This document shows, one piece after another, positions 35,942 to 48,606 of a stretch of DNA of 64,000 nt. Position numbers and translations under genes: made by a program. This DNA comes from Morella rubra (lineage: Eukaryota; Streptophyta; Magnoliopsida; Fagales; Myricaceae), in contig CM025851.1 in NCBI GenBank assembly GCA_003952965.2, positions 7,047,647-7,111,646 on the forward strand. The letters are read 5' to 3'. Each line of letters starts with the position of its first letter. Position 1 is the stretch's first letter. Below the pieces are notes generated by a model. That model had not been told where the DNA came from. It made no database searches and was given only the letters and a program-made list of their open reading frames with translations.

Positions 35942-38900
35942 TTACTTTTCAGCAGCCAGCACTTTCTTCAACTCTTTCTTGTTTACCTGAAATTAGACAT
36001 TGTAACAGAAGACTCTTACTTACCCCTTCACGTTAAGAATTGGAAATGAAACAATATTTTTTATTCCAAAGCAATCAAGTTAAAAGCAATTCACCTTTCC
36101 CATAGCATTACGAGGCAACGAGTCCCACAGGAACAACCGGGTTGGCAGCTGGAGAGAGAGAGAGAGTAAAGGATTAGTTGGTGGAAAGGGTAGTTCCTTC
36201 GATCTAGTAAAAATGTAATCAGAAGCTTGTAGATAGACAGATATCCATCAACTGAGCAAGTTGACTCGACTTCTGAGAAGAGATTCAATTTGCAGGTAGT
36301 GGCGAAGCCAGGAATGAATCTAAAAGGGGGCCAATTTCTAAGGAAAAATGACAGAAAATTCCTGAAGCTAGATCCCACAGCTGTATACTGAAAGCGATGT
36401 AGATGCAAGAGACACTAGCAATGAAAGAAGCAGGCAAGTAGAAGGGGTTAAATGGAAGAATCAGAGGCATTAAAGGAGGCATTGGGCCTCAGTAGAAAAA
36501 GAAACAACTCTTCCGTGTCTTTGTTATTAGCTTGGATTTCTACTGTGACATGCATGTTGACCAAACTAAATTTACCAATCAAGCATCATATATATATATT
36601 TTAACATTTTGCATTGGAGCCAACCCGGGCTAGGGCCCCGTTGGACCCCCCCTCCCTCCGCCACTGTTTGCAGGCATACCACATGGAATTTCCAATGAGG
36701 CATGCCTAGCCAATTAAATCATTCTGTGTGTTGTATTAAATCCCAGGCCTTCCCTGACAAAACCAAACACCTATCCAAGTTTGAAGGCAGTGTCAAACAC
36801 AGCCTTACAGTTTAGCACTCAGTACCAAACTCACTGCACAAAATCCATCTGATGAAACTTCTTTACTGTAAATTACGGAAGTGTGAAGAGTATGCTTCAG
36901 TATTTGACCACGTAAAAGATGTATAACAAGAGAGAATGACATTCCTTCCAACAAATTGGAAGTTTGCTATACATTACCACACGGAAGCAGTGAAAAACGG
37001 TCGTGCTACAGTACCTTGTACGGGGCAAGCTTGTCTTTAGCCCAAGTGCAGAGTTCTTCCAAGCTTATAGCAGGCTTCAAATCTTCTGCTTGTATTCTCT
37101 TCGCTCCTGCATCAGGCACAATAATTGCACAAACAGCTTCTCCATAATCTTTGTCCGGTAAGCCCAACACACAACATTCTGCAACAGAAGGATGCTGCAC
37201 AACAGAGGTTCTCATAGTAAGCGTCAATTATTTATTCCATAAATTCAAAGTTTTTCTCCTTTTACATGTTTTGGATCCAGAATGAAGAATACCAAAAGAA
37301 TTCATATAAATCCTGCTGCAATAAAGGGGACATATAATAACTGTAGGATGGAAGGAGAGAGGATGGGAAGTAATTACCTCCAAGATTGTTGATTCAATTT
37401 CTAATGCAGATAATTTGTACCCACCAACCTTCATAATATCAGCACTTGTACCTGACACCCGAACAAAAACATTGCTGTGTATGCACGTGTAATCACTGAT
37501 TATGGAAAACTAAAGTATCGTCTCTATATGATACCAGCATTACATTGCACATAATTGTGAACTGTGATCGTATCCATTAGCAGTGTAAGAGGCAATAACT
37601 GTGGTTTGCATGCAAGTCTCATTCAACCCAGGAGAAAACTAGGTTAATTCGCATCCACCAACCCCCTCAAAACGTGAGGGATTCAAAGGAAAGCCCCATT
37701 CAATATGGCTCGTGCTTAATTTCTGCTGAGGAAAAAGGGGTCACATCTATATTCATTAACCATCAGTACCAGTATGCTATCCGTAGCCCACTGCATGAGA
37801 CCAACAGAAATTATCAAGCATCATTGGCTCTTCTTAACTCATCTACTCCTTACCTTCCTCTAATTAGTTACAAAAAGAGGGGTAAAAATGGGCCCCATAG
37901 GTGCCGCCCAACATTGCTTGGGAGGAAATTTGGTGATGGCTTTATTATATGCCTTAGCTACCCTGGAAATTAAAGAACTTCTTTTCCAATGGGTGGTTAA
38001 GGGCTCCTGCTTAATAGACCTCATGTACTTCTCTCCTTTCTATAATTGCTACCTAAAAATCATTAGGTCCCAAGAAGAAAATTACTTGCATTTTTCCAGT
38101 GAGAAATTCAGAAGAAAAACAAAAATCAGAATACTATGCACCCAGAATCTAAGTTTCCTTACGTCCCAAAATGATGTAATATCCATCTTCATCCAATCTA
38201 CCAGCATCTCCAGTCCTGAAGAAGCCCCCGTCTATAAACGACTCCTTAGTTACCTACAAGGAAATCATTACAAAAGTGAATTTGCTGGAGTATTCCCCAT
38301 TCCATGTTTCATTGTGGTGAAAATTCCAGGTTGCTAAAGCATATATTCTCTTTTAACCCATATGAATGAATCTAACGGACATGCATAGACTAAAACTCGG
38401 GAAAAGAAAAAACCTAACAACAGGGAAAAACAGAGAAAAAGAACATGCAGATTTATAAAGATCACATGACATACATCTATCTTACTTCCGCAGTGAGAGT
38501 GAATCTGGGAAAAGTTAACAAAAACAGGAAGATTTCAATTGACACTATTGAGTATCCCAATCTAGTGTCTTACTGAAAATACCACTGTAGTAACACATGG
38601 GCAAGAAGCTATGAGATTGAAGCGGTGAAGACATCGTTAGGACTAGAATAAAAGACATAAGCCTTCAGGAAGTGCATCGTCTCCGCAAATGAATGTTCAT
38701 AAAAATGGAAGTTTTTCTACCCTAGTGAGTTCTAGGTTAAATGAACTCCCACTTGTGTAGGAATAGGGTAGAGGGTGAGGCCACGGAACCAATCTACTGG
38801 TTTTGTCGCATACTAATCATGAGATAAAACAAAACTTAAATAGACTTCAAACAAATTTTCCTCAATAAAATAATTGATGGCAGCAAATATTACAAAAAAT

Positions 38901-41900
38901 AGGAAAGTACCTCAGGAAGTTTCCAATATTCCTTAAACAAGGAAGGACTTTTAACGCAAAGCTCACCCACCCCATCTGTATCATTTCCATTCTCATCTGC
39001 TGCTAGAATCTTGACCTACCACAAACACAGCAATGTTCATGATGAGTGCCCAATAAGACAAAAATCAATGAACATCCATTTCTTGCCCATTAACTTTTAT
39101 ACATGTAAGAAATCCATCGCACTTATCACAGAACATTTTTACTAAATATGAAAATGAAAACCGCAACAGGAAACCTCAGTGTGAGGTTAGTTTCAATCAT
39201 GCTAGCCTGCTCCAGCAGTTAGGGGGAAAACCAGAAGAAGAAAAAACTACCTGCACACCAGGAAATGGTTTCCCAACCGTGCCGGCTTTCCGTATACCTT
39301 TCAAAGGATTTGATATTGCCATCACAAACTAAGAACATCAAAACATCACTTGTAAGAAGTCAAATGTCGGATAAAAAGCATATAGGCTCCTTCATAAAGA
39401 TGATAGATCACTGAAAAAAAGACTTAAACTAGAAGACTTACTTCAGTCATGCCATATCGTTCCAAAAGGCAATGTCCAGTAATTGTTTCCCATTGTTGCA
39501 TGACAGGTTGAGGGAGAGCTGATGAGCCACACATCTGGGAAAGAGAAAACAAAAATTGATTCTTAAAAGTTGAGGAAATAAAAGAAGTATGTTCATTAGT
39601 TGGCTTTGATGGGAACGACCAAAAGAAAATATTTGAGGATAAATAAATTATATAAGAATGCATAAAAACTTAGAATTGTACAATTGAAGAAAGGCAATCA
39701 TGAACCAAAGTATTCATGGTTACAATTAGAATTGAAAGTTTCATCCCATAAAACATCATTTTCTACTTACCATAAGTCGCAACTGTCTAGCTGCAGAGGC
39801 AGAAGCAGCTTGTAAGTGTGGATCCATCGCTTCATAACCTTGTATTAATCGAGTATACATGGTTGGCACCTACATATGGAAGAATCATTTCACTGTGTTA
39901 ACTTGAAACCGTGACAATATCAATATCACAATACTACCTAATTAGGACCAAATATCTGATGAGAAAAACAGTGTGCAATAGAATCTGATCAAGATTTCCA
40001 CTCTTTCCATCTTGAAGTTTTACCCCATACTGGCCTACTGTTGATTGTATGTAGGATAAATATCATTCAAGATATCTGCAAAATCCTGGCCATAGTTCAC
40101 TACAATAAATGTGCAAGAAAACATACATTTCCAACTTCAAAAGGTACATAAAAAGCATATTCAGGAAAGCCATACAGAAATAGACTAGGAACTGTCAAAA
40201 GTGACCATTACATACATCTACGTGCTTAAGATAAAAACCAGACTTACTCCTGTAAAAACAGTAAGAGCATCATCAGCCTTGGCCCCATCGACGGGATATG
40301 ATTCACGCCATCTCTGCCAAATTCCTCTTACACTAAATTTCGGCATAAACTCAACCTTCAATAACACCATCAGACATGCAAAAGTTACCTTCAATAGTTA
40401 AGGGGTTGGGTAGTAGAAAAAAGTAGTCTGGAGGGAAGGAGAAAGATACTGAAAAGGCTCAATCATGGATCTAAGAGAAACATGAAGTAGAACGACTTAC
40501 CGTTGAACCCGCATAGAAAGGGGCCAGTAAAGCGTTAAAAAGCCCATGAACATGTATAGTATAAGCTAAGGATCACCACAACACTGACTTCCCAAAATAA
40601 ATTGTATGCAGAAGCATCAAAGAAGCCAACAATGGCATGTACTCAAGCTGTAATCACATGAAGAACAATATCAATTTTGCAAACTAAATATCCACATGAA
40701 GGATATGATGCAATGGTAGGCAATGCAAAAATTGATCAGCCGATGTATATGCCCAAGCTTCTGACAGTGTTTGTACCTGAAACCCAATGTTGCAACATAA
40801 ATCAGTGGAGAAATAAAAAACAAAGCAAGCTAATATCAGAAAACAGAAAATATTGCAGAGTTATTTCACAGCTTCATTAAGGTGGTGGTTTTAGCATTGA
40901 TTCCTGCTCTGGAGTTTGACAGCATCCATCAAACAGATGTTAAAACCTTCAGAGCAAATGCTCTGATGAACAGTTAACAACGCCAAAATAATTCAACTAA
41001 AAGTCATCTACGGTCAATATTTCCGTTGATATAACTATGTTCATGGATGAAAATTGACACTAAACAGATATAATGTAAATTGGTATCTTGTGAGCATACC
41101 TGTGCCATGATGCCCCTGTGCGTGTGAACAACTCCTTTAGGTTTACCTGTTGTACCACTTGTGTAAATAATTAATGCAGGATCTTCATCTGCACCATTGG
41201 AAGTGAATAAGTAGTGGGTGAGGTTGTCCTCAATTTCATGCTGTGTCATTACTATGATCTATAATCACTCAATGTATCACCATCTTACTTGAGGTCTCAA
41301 TAATCCCCTGTAAAATTCCATGTTCGTCTGTCTCTCCAGGTTGCGAGTGATCATGTTCATTTTGCCGTGAAGAAACGCTGGGCACAGGTGGAATGAGAGA
41401 AAATTGAGCGGCACATTTTGAAGCAACTCCTTCCAAAAACTCATGATAATCCTCTGTACTTAGTACCATGGAGACATCCTACCAAGAAAAAGCAGAAGAG
41501 TTCTATAAGAAAAGATCCACAATAAAAACCAAAAGGGAAAAAGAACCTAGGAATTTGAGGGTTTTGTTTGTTGTTACTGGATGATAAGAAGTGGGCTGGA
41601 GTTTTTGAATGGAGAAGTTTGGAATTCGTGATTTACATTGATACCCATAGCTGGAGTTTTGGTTCTCATGTACGCTTTTGCTAATGATAGAAGTAATGTT
41701 GTTTTTCCTGTGCTATTGCTTATGATAAGAGATGAAATTTGGTTTTGAGCGGCAGTACTGGGTTAGCTTCAAAACCAAAACAGAGAAAGAACCTAGGAAT
41801 TGAAAAAAAAGGACATCAAGGCTGGGATGAATTAAAACTTCTCCCTGCACATATGATTTAAGGCATCACACTACCACTTACACAGGAAAAACCCCACAAA

Positions 41901-44900
41901 AACAGGTCTCATTGATATCAGGTTTGTTCATGAACCAAGAATCAGGCTGAGCAAAATTTGACCAGTCTTGGCTGACCCCATGGGCTACCAGACAATGGCA
42001 TCCGTTACTGACAAGTGATAGGTTGGGTAACCCCCCCCCCCCCCCCCCCCACTTCTTCTGTTCTCCCTTTTCTCTCCCTTTTCTTCCCTCAAACAAAAAA
42101 CCAATGTAATAGTCAGTCTAACCAGCCTCTCTTCCCTTTGTTTATACTACACCTCCAAGGCCTGCCTTGCTGCCTCCCACACCATCAATCTCACCTATGA
42201 ATAGAGCTTTCTCAAACAAGTTCCTCACCTCTTGAATGCACCCACTCCCACAACAATTCGACAAACTCCACTATTTAAGGTGTCGTCAGCCAGTGTTTTG
42301 GTATGAAGCATTGATTTTGGTGTGGATAGGAAAAGGGCGAGTAAGTGGAGATCATGTGGCTGATAGGTGTATGGTGGTGAGGATCAGTGCTTAGCCCTGG
42401 TTGACACAAGACAAGTCTTGTAAAATAAGCGTATGCAGAGAGCTTGAGATCAACCCAATTTATGAAAACGATGCATGCGGTTGACCGAGCTTTGACCAAA
42501 CCGGTGGCAAGCAGTTTGCACCCTTACTGGAGATATTTGAAGATAAAAACCATCGCCAGCGCCAGCGATGGTCTTCCAGGCTAGACAGCCTGGGTAAATA
42601 ATAAACTAGAAAGCAACACTACATTTTTTATACCATAGAAACCTAACTAAAACTAAATCCCAATCCTTTAGAAAAATTCAACTGTCCAAACGAACCGAAA
42701 CAAAAAGTCTTTAAAATATACAAAGCCCCTAAATTATAAAAACTGCAACACTTTTCGTTAACAGTGTTCTACAGTATCATGAACAGTGCCACTACAGATA
42801 TGAGAACACCAACATGCAACCCTCTTTTTCTTTCTTGCCCTGCTCATGCATCAAACACTATTTCACCTGCAAAGCTATCCTTTAATGAGAAAAAACGATA
42901 GAGAACTTCGTGCAAGTAATTCTGTAGTCAATAAAGAACATGTTATCGTTTCAATGATGACCAAGACCATTTAAGGTAATGAAATGCAGGCATCACAAAT
43001 CAGTTCTAAGCAATATCCTTGTTTATAAGACTGCATAAAAACATGAAGTTTGGGTTTCACTGATTGCTTTTAAGCGCCTCAAACATTAAAGTCAGGTAAG
43101 GACTTGTAGGGGCACTTCTAAAAATTAAATGACAAGAAAGAAGTATGACAATGGATGATTTAAAAAAGAAAGGTATTCCAGGACGCACAGAATCATTCAT
43201 GACGTGAAGAAGCTCAGCCTCTGGGTAGCTAAGTGCAAGTGGAACTGCAACACCTCCACTTAACCAAGTCCCTAGTATTCCAGCAACAAACTCAGCAGAA
43301 GGTTTGGCCACAATTCCTATTCGAGCTCCACCAAGATGTCCAAGTCCTCCCACACCGCCAACAGAGAGAGGGGGATTTTCATGTTTGCTTTCCTCATAAG
43401 TCTGATAACAAACAAAAAAAATGATAAATAGGCATAAAAACCTCCAGTAGAGAACAACAAAATATTTAAAAGATGACTAAAAAGAATAAGGCTAGAACAC
43501 CAATGAACCAAACTCTGAATTCTTATACTTCAGATACTAATAGGTGATCATTGAAGCAGAATAGTTGCTTTCTTATAGAACTTTGATAGCGCTCCTTCAA
43601 TTCATTAAATATCACAAACCAAAGAACAAGGTGTGTGATCTCAAGGTATAAGACTACATGAATTCCTTACAGTTTTTAGGACACTGCTGCTTAAAAGATT
43701 AGATATCTTCAATGCAGATGAGATGAGTTGTATATAGCTGTAACTTTGCTGATCAGCTCTAATAGCAACACTATCACGAGCTGCAGACCCCTGCCTCGCC
43801 ACTTTTTTGACCACCTCCATAAATGTACCAGAATCTGATGCTGTAGAATGGAACAAGGAGCATGTTAATAATATGTTCAGGGATATTTGGCATTCAGCTG
43901 AAAATATCGGCTCTTCAAATTGATTAGCGCTTGAAACCAAAACTCTGAGCACAAAACAGAGGCCTGTAACTCCTTAAACAGAACCAGGTCCACATAGTTT
44001 GTAATACAAATCCATTTCAATTTTGTACCATTCATCTAATAAATTAAATTTGGTCTCATATTACTATGAATTTACTGCTGTTAAGGATATTTGAAAGGAA
44101 ATCCACCGAGGCCATTTGGACCCTAGAGAAATTGAATGGCTCCATTGTTTTCTGATAGAAACGGAATCTCAGTCCAGAATGGGAGAACTAATAAAAGTTC
44201 GTAGTGATCAGCATCATCCGATACTGGTGGAATTTTATTCATATTTACAAAATGCAAAATTTGATTGAAGCCTATGGTTCATAGGCCAATACTGTTAAAG
44301 GTAATTTCAAACACAATGGAGCATTCAATTATCCAACTAATCGTTATAACAAAATTGACCTCAGTTCACAAGAACGAAACTCAATTGTTCACGCAGAGCA
44401 TAGATAAGTAACTAAAAACGAAAACCAAGAGGAATTAGCTTACATACGAGAACATCTAAACAACAACACCACCACTGCAAATAAAGGCAAATCACCACAA
44501 TCCGCATTCTCAAATCACTTTCTTAAAATAGCATTACCAGTTACCACTGCATGCATACATGTATAGAGACATTTGTATGCTCTGTTTGAATTCCGAGAAG
44601 GTGCGTAACAAAAATGAAAGAAAAACGGCTCCAACAATGGAACACGCAAACAAAGACCTCCAATCAGTCAAGTCCAGTGCAGTCCCCCTTTGTCAGTCGT
44701 TTCATCGAGCATGAAACGTAACACCAAAGCTTATTTTCTCTATTTATATTTCTAAACGTTTTTATTTCGCCACACAGTTCTTTCCCCAGCAACCGAACAG
44801 AGCCTTCCAGACAATGCAAGAAAGTTACAAGAGAGCATCACTCACACGAGAATGGCCGAGCTGAACAGACACAATTGCGAGGACTCGTCCAACTCCTCAG

Positions 44901-44957
44901 AGCAAGCGAAAGGAAATGCGAAGAAGCGGAAGATATAGTAAAAGGAGGCCGAAACAT
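35942..44957 (-). CDS. AAE13: Malonyl-CoA synthetase AAE13 (17 exons, 628 aa)
   Basis: ATP-dependent malonate:CoA ligase of the acyl-activating enzyme family, which makes malonyl-CoA for mitochondrial fatty-acid synthesis and detoxifies malonate. Exons in transcript order: 44957-44846, 43840-43671, 43401-43189, 41478-41289, 41251-41100, 40776-40707, 40553-40501, 40355-40248, 39869-39771, 39534-39442, 39328-39251, 39015-38911, 38253-38163, 37451-37378, 37194-37015, 36148-36095, 35986-35942; all phases agree. Motifs: AMP-binding [11 protein letters not shown] at 258-268, RYGMTE at 415-420, [18 protein letters not shown] ending at 512, and the C-terminal catalytic Lys K614 in PRNAMGK. Exon 1 encodes an Arg/Ser-rich organellar targeting sequence. 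Met45 (ATG 43818-43820) matches the start of the short cytosolic Arabidopsis form. The acceptor of the exon at 41251 is less certain; a shorter alternative is possible. Confidence 0.93.
36297..36666. mobile_element. hAT-type MITE in an AAE13 intron
   Basis: A 370-bp element. The left end TAGTGGCGAAGCCAGG mirrors the right end (revcomp CAGTGGCGGAGGGAGG). It is flanked by perfect 8-bp repeats TTTGCAGG at 36289-36296 and 36667-36674. An 8-bp duplication and CAGTGGCGGA-like ends point to hAT. No transposase. It lies in the intron between the exons ending at 37015 and starting at 36148. Confidence 0.88.
40554..40706 (-). other. U12-type AT-AC intron of AAE13 (153 bp)
   Basis: No GT-AG solution restores the conserved [14 protein letters not shown]. 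An intron starting ATATCCTT after CCATTGCATC and ending CTATAC before ATGTTCATGG does, giving LHHVHG in frame. ATATCCTT matches the U12 AT-AC donor consensus. A branch-site-like CCTTAGC puts its A 13 bases before the 3' end, inside the usual U12 window. It would be removed by the minor spliceosome. Confidence 0.88.
42031..42050. repeat. 20-bp poly-C run in AAE13 intron 3
   Basis: Twenty consecutive C on the plus strand. Its length may be unreliable in the assembly. Confidence 0.8.
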
Positions 44958-47165
44958 GTGGCGGTTGAAGGACTTAAATGAAGAGCGAGTCATTGAGGTA
45001 GCCTGGTAGGTGGGCATTTTTTGGGTGTGTGAGAATAATAATTCGCGCTGGAAAGTTTAGGTTTGCGTGATATTTTCGGGGGTTCAGTGCATGTGATTAT
45101 TGGGTGGGAGAGTCGGCTTCATTCAATCAGTCCCAGTTGGGCATTGCGAAACGGAAGCTTAATAATTAGGCCGAGACAAGTAGGTGGCCGTGTGGGTGTA
45201 TATACAGTTTTGATGGTGTTCTAATTGCGACGGATTTGGGTGGAAATGGCTGCTTAAGAAACTGGAACCCCCCAGTCTTCGAAGGATAAGGAAACGGGGA
45301 AAAGGAGGGTTTTTTTTTTCTTTTTTCCCAGTAATTTAATGGCTTTAACTGTGAGGGACTAGGGGGTAACTTTGTTAGTGGAACCAGAGTGAAGTGGGTT
45401 TATTTAATTCTTCTTTGGATTTAACATTATTTGTTCCTGTTACAGAAGAATCTCATATTAGCAGGCATTTAATATTTTATAGTGATTTTATTGTGGCTTT
45501 GTCAAGGCTTCCAAGAAAATTTCCGACGTGGACTTAGTGCCGACTGTTGTGTTGGACTGGTCTGCTATACAGATACTACGTACGTAGCGAAGAGGCAGGC
45601 GTTATTTTCCATTTTGTCAGCACTTTTGGAGGAGAGAAATTTCTTGGTGCCAAGTATCGGTGGAAGATTCAGAACTCGACAGGTTTTGTTTTGTCCACTC
45701 TTTCCATCCGATGTGACTCGTGCAAATTTGAGGGCGGCCGTCATTAGAAGTACTTCTACTCTTCTTTTTTCTAATACAAATGTTACAAAATAAAAATATA
45801 AACGAGATTTGGTGGATTGACAAAACAAATTCAGGAAAGGATTACTCTAAAAAGATGGATCAGACAAAGACTGCGTTTGTCAAAAACATTAAGACCATCC
45901 GCGTTAGATTGAGGAGTTACTGACGAGAAGAAAACAAATCACAGTTGGAGATTGAAGATGGAGAGGTAAGTGGTGTAATCAGGATTTTAGTTAAGGGATG
46001 ATAAATTTTTATGGTTAAATGATATCTTAAATTTTTTTCCTACCTAATACAAAGATGTTTAGAGTTAAAATATGAAAAATTAAATATTAAAAATATTGAA
46101 AAAAAAAGTGCTTGCCTTAATAAGGATTTTCATTTTTTTTTTTTAATCTTAAGAGAACAATGCGGATGTTTCTGTTCTAAAAAATAAATATTATTTTTTT
46201 CTATTAAATAAATTTTATTTCTATATTCAAACCATGAGAAAAATAGCACGTAGAAACAAATTTATAAAATGGCACGGGCATCTCAATTTTATTGGTACTG
46301 CTACAAAATATTTCCCTTGGAATGATTTTTTTTTTCTTGTAGGTAAGTAATTGTAACAAAAATTGTTTAGTACTGAATTTGCTGTCTTGTCGCCTCAGTC
46401 AAAGGAAGCTAAAATGTGCCGCCAGTCCCACACCGTTCTACATTTTAAAATTCTCTACCTCCCTCACACCGCACTTCATCACATTGTTCTGCTTTGATAA
46501 TTTTTTTTTAAAAAAAGCTGGGCTTAAGGGGGCGGGCCTACCCCGCCTGGGGACAAATACTTTTTTTTTTTTTCAAATTCCTTTAATTTTTCAGAATAGA
46601 TAGGGGGGGGGGGCAGCCACCCAGGGCACCCCATGTCGTTACACCACTGCTGAGGAGGTACGGAGCTTCCGAAGGATGAACCACCAGTTATGCATGATGC
46701 TGGCTAGTAAATAGGTCCCCCTGTTATGTGCATGTCGCTTCCCCACGTAAGCATATACATAGCTAATGAAGTAGCTTATGTTTTCTTTGAGAAAAAGTGA
46801 TCCATCGGTCCAATTAAACAAGAATGTCCCCATATATTAAAGCTGCGATCAGTAAGCAATATTTCCAATACGAAAAGTATCTTAAATCACAAAATCAAAT
46901 AATTATACGTGTAAAACAATATTATCTAGTACAAAGTCGCACTTTATCAGAAAAGAAAAATCTTTTAGCATATGGTAAAAAATTATGCAGTCAATAACCT
47001 AAGGCAATCAGAAGTTCTTTATCACAATCTAGTTCAGATCCAATGAAACAAACTCTCCCACAAGTTGATCCTCAGTTTCTGCAAATCTGGGTCTACCCAC
47101 AGTTTATAAGATTTCCAGCACAAATTTTCAAGCCAAGAAAGACAGAAAACAGGGAGTAAGCCACA
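44958..47165. other. Intergenic, AAE13 promoter and CcmH 3' flank
   Basis: Upstream region of AAE13 at the left and 3' flank of CcmH at the right. The short frames near 45.5-45.8 kb resemble no known family. A probable hAT remnant is listed separately. Confidence 0.5.
45969..46649. mobile_element. Possible degenerate hAT-like element
   Basis: The left end AGTGGTGTAATCAGG and the right end (revcomp CAGTGGTGTAACGACATGG) share an hAT-like terminus in inverted orientation. The flanking duplication is imperfect (GGAGAGGTA versus GAGGAGGTA). No coding capacity. Confidence 0.4.
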
Positions 47166-48606
47166 TCATTGACCCAGCAATCTCCTCCACCAGGAGGGAG
47201 TAGTTCCCTGTGAAGGAGGAGGTGTAAGGAGATCTAGCATGGTTTCCTTCTCTTTTGGGGTCAATGGAACACCTCTGACGAGGTTCAAAGCCATGATGTG
47301 AACATTGGTGTTTTGCCTATGCCTTTTATAAGCCCATACTCCGACACCAGCACCTGCAACTAGAAGCTGTTCCCAAATTCCAATATCTTAACATCAGCAC
47401 AAATTTACAGTTTAAGCATTATCTATTTTGTAGCACATTTAGGCCCTTAAACTAACCGGCGATAGCCACAACGCTGCAGTCTGCAGATCAAACTTTGGGG
47501 CGTAAAGTACTGTCTCCCCAAAATCCTCCTCAAGCTTTTTAAAAATCTCTTTGTCACTCTTCCCAGCATGAATCTCATCACGAATCAACTGCACACAAAC
47601 ATTATCAGTACCAAGGTTGGAAATCTTTCATTTGTGCTGAGAATAACTGAAAAGCTTTTCCAAAGAGCATAGAGAAAACAGGTAATGTATGAGGTAAACG
47701 TTAAACTCTTCTTTAAGATACTTAACCTTTTTACACTGAAATCCAAACTGGAGACTAGAATTTATATCTTGTTGCGTAACTCGAAGCATGTTCAGTGTAG
47801 GCAGTGCTCATTGGTAATAATTTCTAACTTCAATTTGTCAAAGAAAACTGCAGGCCCAAAACTAAGAAATACTCCAAATTGGATCAGGAAAAAGAGTGTG
47901 CTTTCTCCGTTTGTTTACCACCCTTGAGATCACTATGAAAAGGAACTGTTGTTTGCGATAATAACAGATGGAATTTGATGCTAATAAAGAGGCTTATTCC
48001 AATGATGCCCACACAATTTCAACCAGTGATCCAGGGAGCTTATCCCAAATAGTGCTAAAATTAAAGAGACAGAAAGAAAGAAAAATCAGTACCAGTTGCA
48101 CACAGATTGTCAGCTCCAAAAATTTCCCTTAGAGATGCATACAATTGTGAATCAGTGAATGTGCACGAGCATGTTTATCTGCACCCAAATTCCCGTGAGT
48201 GCATGTCCAGTGTGGTGTTTATGCATATATTTACTGAAATAAAGAGGTGATCCAATTTTTGCTACTGCTCCAACCAAACTAGTATAGTTCCCTACTTGAA
48301 TTCAAAATCATCACAATTTTGATTACAACTGGAACTTCCTGACAACAATTAGCCTATGTAAAGTTACTTGTGATCATATAAAATTATAGGATTAGAAGCA
48401 TCGGAATGCCCACATTACTGACACTGATTACACCACTTCGTACCAATGATCATCCAAAGTACCTTCCTGAGAAGAATTGCTATATCAGCTTGTGAATCTT
48501 CAATGGACTGACTCCCACATTCAGTACAGCGTACATTGTGACTAATGTTTCTTGCTCGGGCATCAACCAACAGTGTCTTCTTCACCTCATCCTCCTCAGT
48601 CTCCAT
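47166..48606 (-). CDS. CCMH: Mitochondrial cytochrome c maturation protein CcmH (3 exons, 158 aa)
   Basis: Inner-membrane thiol oxidoreductase of the system I cytochrome c maturation pathway; it reduces the apocytochrome c haem-binding cysteines and works with the CcmF subunits. Exons: 48606-48463, 47588-47457, 47366-47166. The redox motif RCTEC is intact with C27 and C30 inside ARNISHNVRCTECGSQSIED. KLEEDFGETVLYAPKFDLQ follows, then a membrane segment at about 88-108 (LWLSPLLVAGAGVGVWAY), then VPLTPKEKETMLDLL. Length agrees with Arabidopsis CCMH (159 aa, At1g15220). There is no cleavable presequence, as in the family. The ATG at 48606 is preferred because the frame upstream crosses a likely 5' UTR splice acceptor (TTTGGCAG). 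Confidence 0.93.

Noticed and set aside
43641..43952. Upstream extension of AAE13 exon 2 as a targeting peptide
   Set aside because: It begins at GTG and reads through intron sequence. The separate exon at 44957-44846 joins in phase and gives a better leader.
18492..44957. Possible biosynthetic gene cluster (hydrolase, transporter, thioesterase, acyl-CoA ligase)
   Set aside because: Each is a conserved primary-metabolism gene with the same neighbours in Arabidopsis as remembered, and no pathway-specific enzyme such as a P450 or terpene synthase is present.
45482..45828. Overlapping ORFs on both strands upstream of AAE13
   Set aside because: Mutually overlapping frames with no family features; intergenic chance frames.
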